A DNA stretch of 64,000 nucleotides from Immersiella caudata (GCA_030512335.1 JAULSU010000003.1:3968001-4032000); one strand, 5' to 3'. Shown: positions 11,611 to 23,106, numbered from the stretch's first letter. The notes: generated by a model from the letters alone, not told the origin. Program-made: numbers and translations.

Positions 11611-12406
11611 ATGCCCGGAGGTACTGGAGTCCGCGATGTCGATGTAGGTTTTCACAGCTCTTCGTCATGATAGCTTCCGCGACCGAGGCGCCGACAGTCC
11701 TGTCGCCGTTCGCTTCGCAGCCATCAACTGCCAATGTGTTGAGTCGGTGGACAATGATGCACCGCTGGGCAACCCGGCAATAAGGAAGAATATTGGGAGC
11801 AGGCGCGAGGGGGTCGAAAGACCTCTGACGACGGAATCATGCTAATTGTGGTGTTGTAAAGGCCCACAAGTTTGTGGCTGCATATGCCGCTTTCTTGAAG
11901 CGTCAGGGCAAGCTGCCCGTCCCTGGTAAGTTGACGACACCCTCACTCTTGGAATCTCTCCAGCGCGCGACAGGGCTAACGTGAGGCGTATAGGTTGGGT
12001 TGATACCGTCAAGACCGGCCCCGCCAAGGAGATGCCTCCCCAGGACATCGACTGGTTCTACGTCCGTGCCGCTTCCGTCGCCCGCCACGTCTACCTCCGC
12101 AAGACCGTTGGTGTCGGCCGCCTTCGCAAGGTTCACGGAAGCGCCAAGAACAGGGGCTCGCGCCCCTCTCACCACGTCGATGCCTCCGGCAGCGTCGACC
12201 GCAAGATCATGCAGGCTCTTGAGAAGATCCAGGTCCTCGAGCAGGACGAGGAGAAGGGTGGCCGCCGCATCACCCAGCAGGGACAGCGTGATCTGGACCG
12301 TGAGTCACACATTTCTTGGCGGCTGAAGCCATGACTGACAAGTTGCATAGGTATCGCCCAGACCGTCGCTGAGGCTGATGAGGAAGACGATGAGGATGAC
12401 GAGTAA
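11611..12406 (+). CDS. rps19: 40S ribosomal protein S19 (eS19)
   Basis: A small-subunit ribosomal protein required for 18S rRNA maturation. Four exons (11611-11643, 11862-11925, 11994-12299, 12351-12406) give 152 residues. The product starts MPGGTGVRDVD and contains AAFLKRQGKLPVPGWVDTVK, DIDWFYVRAASVARHVYLRK, VGRLRKVHGSAKNRG and EEKGGRRITQQGQRDLDRIA, with an acidic tail. The first intron is 218 nt; the others are 68 and 51 nt. Confidence 0.95.
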
Positions 12407-13361
12407 ATTATCTCTTCCTGGATTCATTGGGGCGCTTGGGAGGTAGCGGATCTGAGGACACTGTAGGCGTGGATTTAGATTCCCGGTAGCATCAGGGTTT
12501 GGCGTCAAAAATGGATTGCTGGCTTGCTTCATGATGCCTCGACTTTCCCAGCGCCTATATTCCCAATGTGATACCTCTTTGTGCCCCATCAGGAGCAAGC
12601 AACCATCTATTCGCCGCAGGTCTACGTGTGATTTTGCAAGTGAGTTAAATTTGGTGTTACCTTGCTCTGCCCGTGATGCTGGGGTCCGAGAGCTCTTGTC
12701 GTCCGCCTGTTGTCAGTCACGGACTTCTCACTGCCAAAATGTCTGCCGCGATGATCGAGACCTGGGCTTTGGGCCCTGGGCTTGGGAGAGACACTTCGCC
12801 GCAGGTAGCTCCCTCATTGGTGTGTCTATGTCTCCGTGCTTGCCGACAAAGTGGCCAGTTGATTCCATTCCTGAAGCAGAAAAACCTGGGCTCAAGGCCA
12901 CGTTCCTTCCCTCATTTGCCTCAAGCGTTACGCGCAGCTAGATACTTACATCTTCTTAACTCAACTAGAAGCCCAAAACTTCCCCTCCTTTCCCAATTTA
13001 TTCAGCGTTCTCTTCTTGATATTCTGGGATTGCCAATCCTCCCCACCCTTTCATCTTGACACTTCTGGAAGTTGAGACTCTACAATCTTGGAACTGAACA
13101 CTTCCAAGTTTAACTTTCAGTTTTTTTTCTCTTCTGCTTGAACCTCTTCCACCCGCAATTCGCCTCTCGCGCGGTTTTCCGGCTTTGTTTTCCCCCTCCT
13201 TCTCTCACTTCTCACCAGCAACTTGAAGGCCTATTCCTTCGCCTTGCGTGCGCGCCTTCCAAGTTTTTGCCTCGTGTACTTTCCCGAATCTGACCACCCT
13301 TTACTTCATTCGATTCAATCCTCGAATACTCCGCAAACACTATTCTCTAACCCAAAGAAAG
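12407..13361. promoter_or_regulatory. Intergenic region with long pyrimidine-rich leader
   Basis: This holds the 3' end of rps19 and the promoter of the deaminase-like gene. From about 12,960 to 13,340 the plus strand is strongly C/T-rich with few purine runs, the usual look of a fungal core promoter and 5' leader. No other gene was recognised. Confidence 0.45.
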
Positions 13362-15375
13362 ATGGACTTCCTGGCCGGGGAAGATATGGACGTTGACATT
13401 CCTTCCGTTCCTTCCGTTCCTGCCGCTCAAGGGCCGAGATCTTCGAATAAGTAAGTCTCATTGCCAGTTTCCTGTCAGGGTTAACTTTGCGTAATGGTTT
13501 TGCTAATGGTAACTAGTTCAATGGGAGACGCGTTTATCGTCCGAAATGGAAGGGAGATGCAAATCGTCATTGGAAGGATCGAGACGTTTGATATGGGATC
13601 AGCCATTAATCGCTCAACTTGCGGTTTCATCCGCTCAGAGGCTCTGCCAGGAATTCGGATGACAGCAATGAGCGGCTGGTCCGGAACCCCGAAGTCTACC
13701 TTGGCCTTGGACCCAGTCAAATACACCCAACTGGTCCGAGAAGTTGCCGCTCAGCTGGGGTTTGTCCTACCTGCCGATAGGTGGGACAATGGCAATCGTG
13801 GCCCACCGACGGCGGAACAGATTGGCCGTTTTAGAGCTTGCCATATAGTATGCCACCATACTCGCAGAAACTTGCAGGCCTTTGCTGACGATATAATCAG
13901 GAAAAAAAGCTCTCTGTGTGGTGGGTTCGAAAGATCCTGAAGGCGGTATTTGGGACAAAAGACATGACGAGGATGGGTGAGATCAAAAGTATTGTCACCC
14001 AACTTCCCGAGGAGTATCGTTCTGCAATAATATGCTTGAATCATGACCCTTGCGGTCATATCGGAGGGGTAAGACCATGTCCTTCTCATCAACCCTTAAC
14101 AGAACTAACCGTGATCAGTGCCTTCCGTGGCTTGACTTGATTAAGGCCGAAACCGGCATTTGTTTCAGAACCGAGAGAATCCGGACTTTCGTGGATGATG
14201 AAAGGAAGGATGCTCCATTCAGATTTGGGGACGATGACATGGAGGATCCAGTTTCGCGGTCCGCCACTAACCCAGGTCCCCGGACAAAATGCTCAGAATC
14301 AAAAGAGAAGGGCGGTTTGTTATGGGCCGGCGCACCGAAAACCGTAGGTCCACTGCGTTCAAGTTTTGATGCGATAAACATCTCTAGCGTTTCCGATTCC
14401 TTCGAGAGACCCTCATCTACTTTGCGTTCACTCCCCAAAGAGAGTAGTCCTGTTAGTTGGCTTCTTGTTTTCTCAAGCATTGGATGCCATCCTAATTCGG
14501 TGAGCAGTGGAACATATACCGTGGTATAGGGGACGTCATTGTCGCCAAGCCGGGGCATACTCGGGTCAGCCAGGAAGAGCTACGCCGTCACTTCAATTTG
14601 TCTCCGCCATCCCGTAGGGTGGCGGCGCCAGACGAGGAGATTCGTTTGACGGCCTTAGCGTCGTCGAGACCACAGAGCGTGATGAGACCCCAGAGAGCGG
14701 CAACACCCCAGAGTGTGGACAATGATGACTCGGAGGGGAACGAAGTCAGTTATAAAGCTTCTCCCCTTAGATTTTGCTGACGCCTCTTAGCAGTGGCGAA
14801 GATCCACAAGTCCGGAGGGGCCGAGGGCCGCTGACGAGGTCGAGACTGTGAGACGGCGTCTTTTCCACGTGTCTCCATTTCAGCAGCGAGCTGTCACTCA
14901 GCGGGATCTAACGGCCTCACCGAAACCTCAACGCACCGCAACTGGACCAATTTCAACATACCAATCTCTCACCAGAGCCGAGGTCAACATTTTCGCTCCT
15001 TCCCGCTTGGAAGTGAGATTACCTCACATGGACGCGGCGCGGCGGAGAGAGTATCAGCGCATGTCGCTAAGCAAGGCCTCAAGCAGGGCATCAGTCTCGG
15101 GAGCCTCCCATATCTCATCCAGATCGGGAAAATTGACAACACGCTCCATTGAAGCGAAGCGCTCGCTTGACCTGGGGAAATACAAGTATGGAAAAGAGAC
15201 CTCCACTGCCAAGGACAAGGTCAGCAAGACCAGTTCTCAAATTCGATCCAGCCAGGGCAAAAAGAAGGGGGACATTCGAAAGAAGAGTGTTTTTGCTCAA
15301 GCATTCGAGAACCACCACGCCCAGATGGGCGTAGCTGAGCGGGAAATTCGTCCTTCTCGTTTTTACGGTATTTGA
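13362..15375 (+). CDS. Putative fungal deaminase-like protein with disordered C-terminus
   Basis: Proposed exons 13362-13450, 13517-13847, 13901-14068, 14119-14343, 14508-14744 and 14791-15375 give about 544 residues. After splicing, residues 130-215 hold RACHIEKKLSVWWVRKI (an H-x-E signature) and later NHDPCGHIGG joined to CLPWLDLIKAETGICF (a P-C..C signature), in the order and spacing of zinc-dependent cytidine-deaminase-fold proteins. The rest is low-complexity, rich in Ser, Arg and Lys, ending EREIRPSRFYGI. The intron 14344-14507 is less sure: it is needed to join two reading frames and has a CTAAT branch-like site, but without it the protein stops at 14529. The Cys pair is CGHIGGC rather than CxxC. 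Substrate unknown; activity is inference. Confidence 0.55.
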
Positions 15376-15940
15376 TGATGCCGTCGAGTCTTTCTGAAAT
15401 GTGTGATGAAATTGGAGTTAGGCGCCTTTGGTTGAGACACCCGGAGTCTGGGATGGAGTTTAAGGGCCGTGTGATCGAATATCGAGGCGATATACAGGCG
15501 CCAGGACAAGACCAGGATGGGGATTCGGGCTGTGCTTGCTTCCGCGCTATGATGGTATTTGGGCAAAACGAGTAGTTTTAAAGGGAGTCAAAAGGAATGG
15601 GAGTCGGTGTGCCGAGCGTCCCCCTTGCCCAAAGTTTGGGATCGTTGGTCTGGTATCCATCTGATATGATGGGATCTGGTCGCCATAATCGCCCCCTCGC
15701 TCTCGCATGGGGCGAGAATATCTCACCCGCTGTACTGTAGTTTAAAACGAATCTGATCTTCCAAGATTTCCTGATCTGATGCAATGGTGATTGGTGAAGT
15801 ATTTTATCAATAACCCCATGTACAAGGCTGACATTGCCTACCTATAATGAAGGGGTTTGGGTCCTATCCCTGACCGCATCACCAACTCATCTCGGGGGTA
15901 TTTCACTTAATTGAATTCCCGAAATTCTAGGGCTTACCCC
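15376..15940. other. Gene-free interval between convergent 3' ends
   Basis: 565 bp between the stops of the deaminase-like gene and MDM10. Only short chance frames were seen. Confidence 0.45.
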
Positions 15941-17353
15941 TCACGAGGAATACTGAACCTCCAACCCCAAATTCCTAAACGGCTCATCCAGCCTATGCAA
16001 ATCCACCCCCGACCCCAAGCTAAATATCAACGACTTGACCCGACCCTCCCACAACAGCCCGATCCTCAAATTCTGATGCAACCTCGCCTTGAACACCCCT
16101 AAATACTTCTCCTTCCCCGCTCCTTCCTCTCCCCTCTTTCCCCCGAGCATGGGTACAGGTGCAGGCTCAGGCTCGGGCTCGGGCTGATCCAACCTCCACT
16201 CCATCTTCGCCTGAAAACTCCTCTCCCTCCTCCTCAATCCATCCCCTGAAGCCCTCTCGGGCAACGGCGCCGGCCCGAGCAGGAATCCTGCCGGGCGCCG
16301 GTTGCTCCACAGTTCCATCCCCACCGCCCAGTCACTCTCGTAGCTGTAGACGTTAAATTCCACCCTAGTTGCTAAACTGCAGTAGTCCTTTGCCAGAACG
16401 GCATATGTAGCGTTGATATTCCCCATGAGTGGGTTGACCGTGACCGTGGCAGTCAGGGGGGTTCCGCGGTGGGTTGGGAGGGTAGCGAAGCGGGCGCCGA
16501 GGGACATGCCGCCTGATTTGTTGAGGGTGCCGTAGTAGAGTTCGCCGCCAGCACTGAAGCGGCCGTAAATTTTGTCGGAGGAGGGTTGGGATTGGCCATT
16601 GTTGTTGGCAGTCAGGGTGGTGGTTGAGGCGGAGGGATCACGCGAGGGGTAGGTGGCGTCACCGCCGAAGTTGTAGAGGCCGCGGATGCCGAGGAGGCCG
16701 CCGTCGGTGGAGGCGAGGCCTTCGATGCCGTATTTCTTGCGGTCGTACTGGATGAGGCCGAGGAGGGTTCCGCCGTTGCGGAGGGACTGTTCGCTGACGG
16801 CGGAGAGTTGGACTTGGAGGGAGGGGCTGAGGCGCTTGACGATGAGGGCTTCGAGTTGCGATTGGGGAAGGTAGAGGCGCCCGTAGAGAAGGGTGTGTCG
16901 GGTGGGATCTCTGGGGCGAGGTTTTGGTGTGTCGACGAGGGGTGTTGCGCTGGCGGGAGCGCTGGGTTTCCAGCCGAAGCTCGGGAGTCGGAGCGGGAAA
17001 GGAGACCAGCTCGAGGATGTGCTTATGGGAAGGACGCCGAGTTCGTGGAGCTCGCGGTACGATTTGAGGAGCGCAGGGAGCGGGATGCGGTCAGACTCGG
17101 ATGGTACCCCCGTCAGGGGGACCGTTGTGTGTAGGTACGATATGGAGCCATCGACAATGCCGAAGCTACCTAGTTGGTAGCTCGTCGCGAAGTGGGGGGT
17201 GGCGAGCGAGGAGAGGGTGAGCCGTAGGCCGACTGGGAGCGGGAAGTCGATGAGCTGTCTTGCTGTCGCGTTTAGCTCTTTGTACGTGTTGTCCTCATTC
17301 CAGTTTGTTGCGCTGTAAAAAGCATTGGTAATGTAATGCATAAACTCGCGCAT
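15941..17353 (-). CDS. MDM10: Mitochondrial distribution and morphology protein 10
   Basis: A beta-barrel of the mitochondrial outer membrane, part of the ERMES ER-mitochondria tether and of the SAM assembly complex. A single exon encodes 470 residues, the usual length for filamentous fungi. The N-terminus MREFMHYITNAFYSATNWNE, then DFPLPVGLRLTLSSLATPHF, GSISYLHTTVPL and LLYGRLYLPQSQLEALIVKR are diagnostic. The frame is open for 15 codons upstream, but the conserved start is at 17353. An insert rich in Glu-Pro (about residues 400-420) lies before the last strands, as in other fungal Mdm10 proteins. Confidence 0.93.
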   Translation of the reverse strand: MREFMHYITNAFYSATNWNEDNTYKELNATARQLIDFPLPVGLRLTLSSLATPHFATSYQLGSFGIVDGSISYLHTTVPLTGVPSESDRIPLPALLKSYRELHELGVLPISTSSSWSPFPLRLPSFGWKPSAPASATPLVDTPKPRPRDPTRHTLLYGRLYLPQSQLEALIVKRLSPSLQVQLSAVSEQSLRNGGTLLGLIQYDRKKYGIEGLASTDGGLLGIRGLYNFGGDATYPSRDPSASTTTLTANNNGQSQPSSDKIYGRFSAGGELYYGTLNKSGGMSLGARFATLPTHRGTPLTATVTVNPLMGNINATYAVLAKDYCSLATRVEFNVYSYESDWAVGMELWSNRRPAGFLLGPAPLPERASGDGLRRRERSFQAKMEWRLDQPEPEPEPAPVPMLGGKRGEEGAGKEKYLGVFKARLHQNLRIGLLWEGRVKSLIFSLGSGVDLHRLDEPFRNLGLEVQYSS

Positions 17354-17871
17354 CCTTCTTCGTAACCTCCGTGTCGGGAGGGCGGCGCGCTGCGTCACCT
17401 GTGGTCCAGCATCTGGGCGCGCAAAACTTCGCTGTCGCAGACGACGTTCTTTGGACGGCGATCAAGGTGCAAGCCTCCAAAACGGTGACCCCTGTCCCTA
17501 ACGTCGTCGGAGCTGCTCCACCCTTCTGCATCTGGTGCAGCTGCCAATTGGCGGACAATGCAAGTGAGCTGGCCCGTGCTCCTCAGGGCCAGACCAGGGC
17601 GGGGAGCTGGAACCCCTCTTTTCCCCTCCCCCGCTCCGCGATGTCTCGCAGCAGCACGTTGAGCAACACGAAGCTCTTTCAGGTTGGGACCAATTCGTTT
17701 GTATTTTGGTTTCGCCTACTCAGCCTGATGCAGCGCCAACAATTGCGGCGGATTTAATCCTAAGATCCAACGCTGATGCTAGCACCATAAGACCGGACAC
17801 CCCACCCGAGGCCGAATCGCGTCATTACGCGACCTGAAAGCGCGTGGCTACCCCGCCACACCTTATCTCGT
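17354..17871. other. Intergenic region upstream of MDM10
   Basis: 518 bp between the MDM10 start and the stop of scytalone dehydratase (both minus strand), expected to carry the MDM10 promoter. Chance frames only. Confidence 0.45.
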
Positions 17872-18507
17872 CTACTTGTCACCAAAGCTGTCGCGGCCGC
17901 TGGCAAAGACCTCATCAAAGTCATACTCGGACCACCGGATGTTGGGGTTGAGGCCGGCGAACTTCCAGACGCCGTCGATCTTCTTGTAGAAGTGGGTGTT
18001 GTGGCTGTGGGCGTGGCCCTTGACCTTTACCGTCTTGAGGCTGGCGTCGGTGTAGACCTGGTGAGGCACGCGCAGCTGGTGGTAGCCGATGACCTCGGTG
18101 TTCGAGACCTTCTCCCACTTGCTGGCGCCACCGATGAAGTGCTGGGTGCGCAGGAGAGGGTTGCCGAGCACCGACTTGTCCGAGATCATGGCGATGAACT
18201 CCTCGGCGGGCATGGCCTCCCAGATCTTGTCGAGGAACGAGCGGTAGTCAATCTGCAGTGGTTCTCTCGTCAGCCAGGGGTTCTTTGACCACGAAGTATT
18301 CCCGACACGTACCCGCAGAGTGGGAGCAATGCACTTTCGCAGGCGGTCCCAGTCCTTGGAGTCGTAGCTGTCCGCCCACTCGAAAGCGGCCTCGGTGATG
18401 CCGAGATAGTCTGCCACGGTAGTCAGTACCCTTTTTCTCCCAATGAGCAACTTCAGGGGCAACCACGTACCCTCGAAGGAGATGGTGCCCTTGCTGCCGG
18501 AAGCCAT
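17872..18507 (-). CDS. SCD1: Scytalone d­ehydratase (DHN-melanin pathway)
   Basis: Dehydrates scytalone to 1,3,8-trihydroxynaphthalene, and vermelone to 1,8-DHN, in melanin synthesis. Exons 18507-18471, 18410-18313 and 18252-17872 give 171 residues, matching the 172-residue Magnaporthe enzyme. Active-site segments are visible: EWADSYDSKDW, LRIDYRSFLDKIWEAMP, RTQHFIGGASKWEKV, VIGYHQLRVPHQ and GHAHSHNTHFYKKIDGVWKF, including the catalytic His pair. Both introns are exactly 60 nt, in frame and free of stops, so an unspliced reading frame of 211 codons exists; comparison with the family shows the two extra segments are introns. No melanin polyketide synthase or reductase is nearby. Confidence 0.93.
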   Translation of the reverse strand: MASGSKGTISFEGTWLPLKLLIGRKRVLTTVADYLGITEAAFEWADSYDSKDWDRLRKCIAPTLRVRVGNTSWSKNPWLTREPLQIDYRSFLDKIWEAMPAEEFIAMISDKSVLGNPLLRTQHFIGGASKWEKVSNTEVIGYHQLRVPHQVYTDASLKTVKVKGHAHSHNTHFYKKIDGVWKFAGLNPNIRWSEYDFDEVFASGRDSFGDK

Positions 18508-18607
18508 GATGTCTGCTCTGTCTGTCTCGTATATTGCAAGATAGATAGTAGTGATCCAGATCCAGAGACTAGAACCCGAGCGGTGAAGGGCCGCGGGGTG
18601 CCGCCTA

Positions 18608-18613
18608 CTTATA
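18608..18613 (-). promoter_or_regulatory. Putative TATA box of the scytalone dehydratase gene
   Basis: TATAAG on the minus strand, about 100 bp upstream of the start codon at 18507. Placement is plausible; no transcript start is known. Confidence 0.4.
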
Positions 18614-19441
18614 CCCTATGCATGCTGCTCATCCCCCCTTTCTCCCAACACATGCAGCCCGACCCCGACCTGCGCACCCTGCAGGAAAGGGCAATAACGA
18701 GCGGCTGGCTCGGTAACGCCCGGTTGAAACGGCCAGGATGCACGGGTGGCCGGTTCTGCTGAATTTCCCCTCCATCACCGACCGGAGTCCGGAGTTTAGT
18801 GGGGATGTGCGTTTAGTCTAGACGGAACGCTGGGCTGAACGACGGACGGGTTTGGAGAGGCCAACGTTAGTGGACCACACCGGCGCGGCGCTTGGCCCTG
18901 GACGTTGGTTCAGCCGAACAATAAAGAAAATAACAGTTGAAGAGGGCGCCTCTCGGAACGGTGTCAAGCCCCCTTCGCCTGAGTCGCGCAACAAAGTCAT
19001 GTTTTCTGCGCGGCGGTTTTCTTCCACCATCTTCGACCCCTCTTTCCTGACGAGCGTCCTGCGCGCCATCGGGTGTGAGTAGGCCACTGGCGGCGCGCCA
19101 CGGAGCACCCGGCGTCCATTTCGCGACGGAGCGGCAGGCCTAATGTGCCCCTGCCGCGCCGGCAGTCTTCCGAACTGCTCGCTATTAGTCCGTCTCACCT
19201 GCCGCCGGCCACACACCAGCCGTCCTATCGCCGGTGCCTTGCATGGTAGCATTTCGAGCCAGAGGGGTAGCAGTAGCATGTGCTTGTGAAGACTTGCGCC
19301 GTCAATTCTGTATGTGCATTGTACTCTGGACCGTTTCTACCGGACCTGACACCGTTATGACCAACAACAAAAGCCAGCACGCTTCTTCAACCACTGACAA
19401 ATCTCCCGACTGCTTGCATCTGACTGCTCATATCCAGTGCC
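18614..19441. other. Gene-free interval
   Basis: About 830 bp between the scytalone dehydratase promoter and the stop of the DUF2293 gene. No conserved frame, RNA gene or repeat was recognised. Confidence 0.45.
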
Positions 19442-20523
19442 TTACTCGCCCTCGTCACTCGAGGAACCGCCCCAGTCGCTCCACTCGCTAATGTCGCCCT
19501 CGCTCATAGAGAAGACTTCGTCTACATCGCTATCCAGTATCTCGAAAGGATCTGCAGCTGTCCCCGCGCCGTTCCTTTTCGTCTGGCGAGTAACCACACG
19601 TGGGCTACCAACAACGCTGGTATGACTAGTGGCCGCAGCCATCTTCTGAGTCCCACCAACGCTGGCCGTAGTCGTGCTCGTCGTGAACAACCTCTTCGTC
19701 ACCCCTTTCTTCCCCGGCACAGGCACGACCTTCCTTGGACTTTTGCCCTGCGTTTCTTCCATCTTCCTCTTCCCTTGACTCTCCTTCTCCCTCTTGTCTT
19801 TTTTCCTTTTCGTGTCCTTCTTGCTCTTCCCCTTCGCCACCCTCGCGAAACCCCACTCCTTCTCTACATCGATAATTCCCTGAATCACCTGCTTTCGTGC
19901 CTCCTCGCGGCTCATCCCCGAACGCAACATCGTATCATACTGCGTATGGCGATGCCGAATGTGCGCTCTCACTGCAAGCCTCACCTTCTCCTCCAGATCC
20001 AACATGCTCGTCCTGCCCACGCGCCCGCTGTGTTTCTGCAGAGCGTGCTGCAGGATCTGGGGGATCCTGTCCCTGGGACACTTTGGGAACAGCTGCATCA
20101 GCGTCTCTTCGAACTTATCGGAGATGACATTGTCACGCTAGTGGCCGATATCAGCTACTAACTTCCATTCTAGGACAATATCTGCATGTCTCAGGAGGTC
20201 TGAGGAGGAGACTTCCTGGGACAGGAGGGTAAAGGACTAAACGGGCAAAAAATAGCAGGAATCGCACATACCTTTGCTACCGCCTCGGCGCGCTTGGTGG
20301 CGGTGGCTTTGGATTCTTTGACAACTTCGTCGTAGATTCGCTTGGGACAGCGCAGGCCGGTGACTTTCTTGGTCTTGTTGACGACGACGTAGAGGGTTTG
20401 GCCGGCTTGGTGGGTTTTGATGCGGCAGCTTCGGGTGATGTAGACGTCGCCTTTGGGGACAAATTGGTAGCCTTTTGGCATGGGCGCAAATGGCGCGACT
20501 TGAGGCTCTTCGGGGTCGACCAT
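19442..20523 (-). CDS. DUF2293 domain protein
   Basis: Two exons, 20523-20272 and 20137-19442, give 315 residues. The N-terminal part contains MPKGYQFVPKGDVYITRSCR, GQTLYVVVNKTKKVTGLRCP and a helix running over the splice site (EAVAK joined to RDNVISDKFEETLMQLFPKC). The C-terminal half of the domain follows: DRIPQILQHALQKHSGRVGR, then VRLAVRAHIRHRHTQYDTML. A Lys/Glu-rich low-complexity region and an acidic Ser/Asp tail (DEVFSMSEGDISEWSDWGG) end the protein. DUF2293 is a fungal domain of unknown function; the basic and acidic tails suggest a nuclear protein, which is inference. The intron is 134 nt. Confidence 0.8.
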
Positions 20524-21012
20524 TGTGGCTGTAGGGGTTGCGGTGTTGTCTTCCTTCCCGCGGGGTTGGGTTGGGGGAGTTTGGAGCGGTGGGCTAAACC
20601 ATGTCCAATGTTGTGCAGCGCAGACGTGAGATGCAGGTGTTTGTGCTGCGGTGAGATCGCACCAGATTGGAACGGCGCCTCCCAAAAAAAAAAAAAAGAC
20701 GTGAGCCGGTGCCTTTTATGACCGAGTCAAGTGCTGTCTTTGTTGGGCGTGCGAGGTCGCAAACGGGGACCTGCCGAAGCTTGCAAGGGCGTTCTCTTTG
20801 GTTGTGTAAGATCGAGGCCAATTGGGCGCGGGTGGTGACCGATGCGGCGAAGTTGGTCTCCACAGGTGCCTGAGACTTTTTGAACTGTTCTGATCGTCGC
20901 GTCGCGGGGAACGTACCCGATCAAGTCAGACGTTCGGCGTCAGGGCAATTGCGGCAAGGTCTATTGCGCAAATGTACGTGTGTGCCAAGAATTGGTTTTG
21001 CTGGTTGGGCGC
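20524..21012. other. Intergenic region with A13 tract
   Basis: About 490 bp between the DUF2293 start and the stop of the CorA-like gene, both minus strand. It contains an A-tract at 20,686-20,698. No gene was recognised. Confidence 0.45.
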
Positions 21013-23106
21013 TCAAGTGCGCTTCATCTTTCGTCTTCGTAGGCTCACACGGCGGCTTTTCCTCAAGCGGAGAACATCTCTTCGTTGCAGCAAAGACTTC
21101 AAAGACTCGCGAATGATGTCTTTCAACAAAACCAGAATGACGGCAATCTCGGCAGGAATAGCAATCAGCCAGCTGTCTCGAGTAAGCAACTCTGTATGAC
21201 GACAAACACATAACCGGCCCATTGATAGTTCTCTTCCTTTGCTAGCTGATCCTTAACAGGGGCAACAACTCACAAGTAACTGATAGATCCGTCAATGGCG
21301 GGAAAATTATGGAAGTTCTGTCCAAAGTAGCCTGTCAGAAATGTCAACGGGAGGAAGATAATGGTCGCCACGGTAAGCTGTTTCATTGATTCGTTTTGGT
21401 AGTTGGAGATTGTCGAAAAGATCAAGTTGATCATGCCATCGGCAGAGTTCTTGAGCTGGTTGAGAGAATCCAAGATCAGGACACAATGGTCGAGAACGTC
21501 GCCTAGATATGTATATGTCATTGGCGTGATGATTACCGCGTGGCTTGGGTCCTGCATTTGGCGTAGTGCGGCATCTTGCGACAGCGAAGTTTTGTGGTCT
21601 CGAAGAGTGTTGATAAGATTCACGATCGGATTTAAAAGTCCCACAATCTTATTGATCTCGGTTATAATGATGTATAGATTTTTGGTGTGCTCGAGGGTCG
21701 GCCTTGTAAGGACATCGAGTTCAAGATCACCAATCACATCGCTGTAGCATGCAGTCACTGGGATAGCTAGATCGATGATCGCATCGATGATAGCCTGCCC
21801 AACCATGGAGGCGTCACAAGATCTACAGCGTGATGGTTAGAGCCGGACGTGAATTCTAGGCGGGGACTCATCTGCCTTACTGTCTCAGGATTGTATCGGG
21901 TGTCTGCAAACGGCGAAAAATCGGGCCTTCCACGTCCTGTGCTGACAACTCAAAAAAGCTGATGATCGAATTGTCTTGGTTGATGAACATGGAGACTTGT
22001 TCACAGGTCACAGCGAGTTTCTTGCTGCTCAGCGGCGAATGTTGCTCCATAAACGATATTCGGGGGTCATTCGGAACCCCGTGATATTGCTGCAGTGTCC
22101 TAATCTCATTGGAGTCTGGGACATCCAAGAACCCGGTTGCCTGTGATCTCGAGCGTTGCTCAAATGTGCCGGAAGAATGTTGCTGACCGAGCTCGATACC
22201 TTCTTGTGTCTCGTTTGTAGAGCGAAACAAGCGTTGCACCTTCCCGATAAACCCCTTTCGAGGCTGACGTTTTCGATTACTCCTTCGGCTAGCTGCTTCG
22301 TTCTCGGAGTCAGAGGAGTCGGAGTCCGAATCGCAGATGTGAACCAACTTTTGGAGCGTCAGGATCATGAAAGCGTGGGTGGGATACCTAGGGAAGATCA
22401 GCCCCAACATCCGCATTTTCTCTTCTGTAGAAATGGGCATACCACTCAGCTTTCGTCCGATCTCTTTTATTCAGAAGGTCCTCCAGCGCTAGATTATGCA
22501 GGTTCTTGAAAGAACCGAGAATTTTGACAACGTCCCAGCTCAAGCCATTCACAGATATCCAGCGGCATTTGACCCATGACGGTTGGGGCTGTTGGACAAA
22601 CGGTTCCAGCGTAGCGTTGTCAAATTTTTGGATCAAGAATCTATCTGGGGAAAAGTCGACAACTGTGATCTGGCAGGGAGCGGTGAGCGTGGGCATGGAT
22701 GCATGTCCGCCATCTGGTTTGCTCGGGTCGAGCCCCGGTTCGTCGCCAGCTACGGTGGGTTAGCGACTGGCGCCAATGGGTAAATAGAAACGACAAACGT
22801 ACGGTGCCACCCAGGACGCGCTTGGTAGTCCTCGAAGTCCTCAACCGTCATGAAGGTTGCAGCGCGTCCATTCCGACGGCGGATGACGGGCGCACCTGGC
22901 CAACTTGTGTCGTTGCGCTCAAAGGCGCGGCCGTGCCCACTGGATCCTCGTCGAGCGCCGGGAGCTGCCTCTGCCGCGACAGTATCGCCAATGTTGACAG
23001 CATCATGGACGTGTGGGCTGTGTGACTCCGAAGGCGTGGTCGCCGTTGAAGACGTCGCTGGGTCCTGTTCGGCCCCACCCCCATCTCCATGCCCAGAGCC
23101 CGCCAT
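21013..23106 (-). CDS. CorA-like magnesium transporter family protein
   Basis: Five exons (23106-22803, 22749-22443, 22387-21881, 21822-21274, 21172-21013) give 608 residues. The N-terminal domain has LEDLLNKRDRTKAEWYPTHA over a splice site, an acidic Asp/Ser stretch, then the long helices of the CorA funnel. The C-terminus carries the two membrane helices: TIIFLPLTFLTGYFGQNF, and after the last 101-nt intron YFWLIAIPAEIAVILVLLKD. The canonical Gly-Met-Asn loop is replaced by Gly-Gln-Asn (FGQNF), seen in other fungal CorA-like proteins, so transport of Mg itself is not assured. The last intron was placed by restoring the second helix directly after SISY. Confidence 0.85.

Noticed and set aside
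11754..11828. ATGATGC and CTGA 65 nt apart in the first rps19 intron, a possible second box C/D snoRNA
   Set aside because: No terminal stem flanks the boxes, and the bases before CTGA are not antisense to any rRNA segment I can recall.
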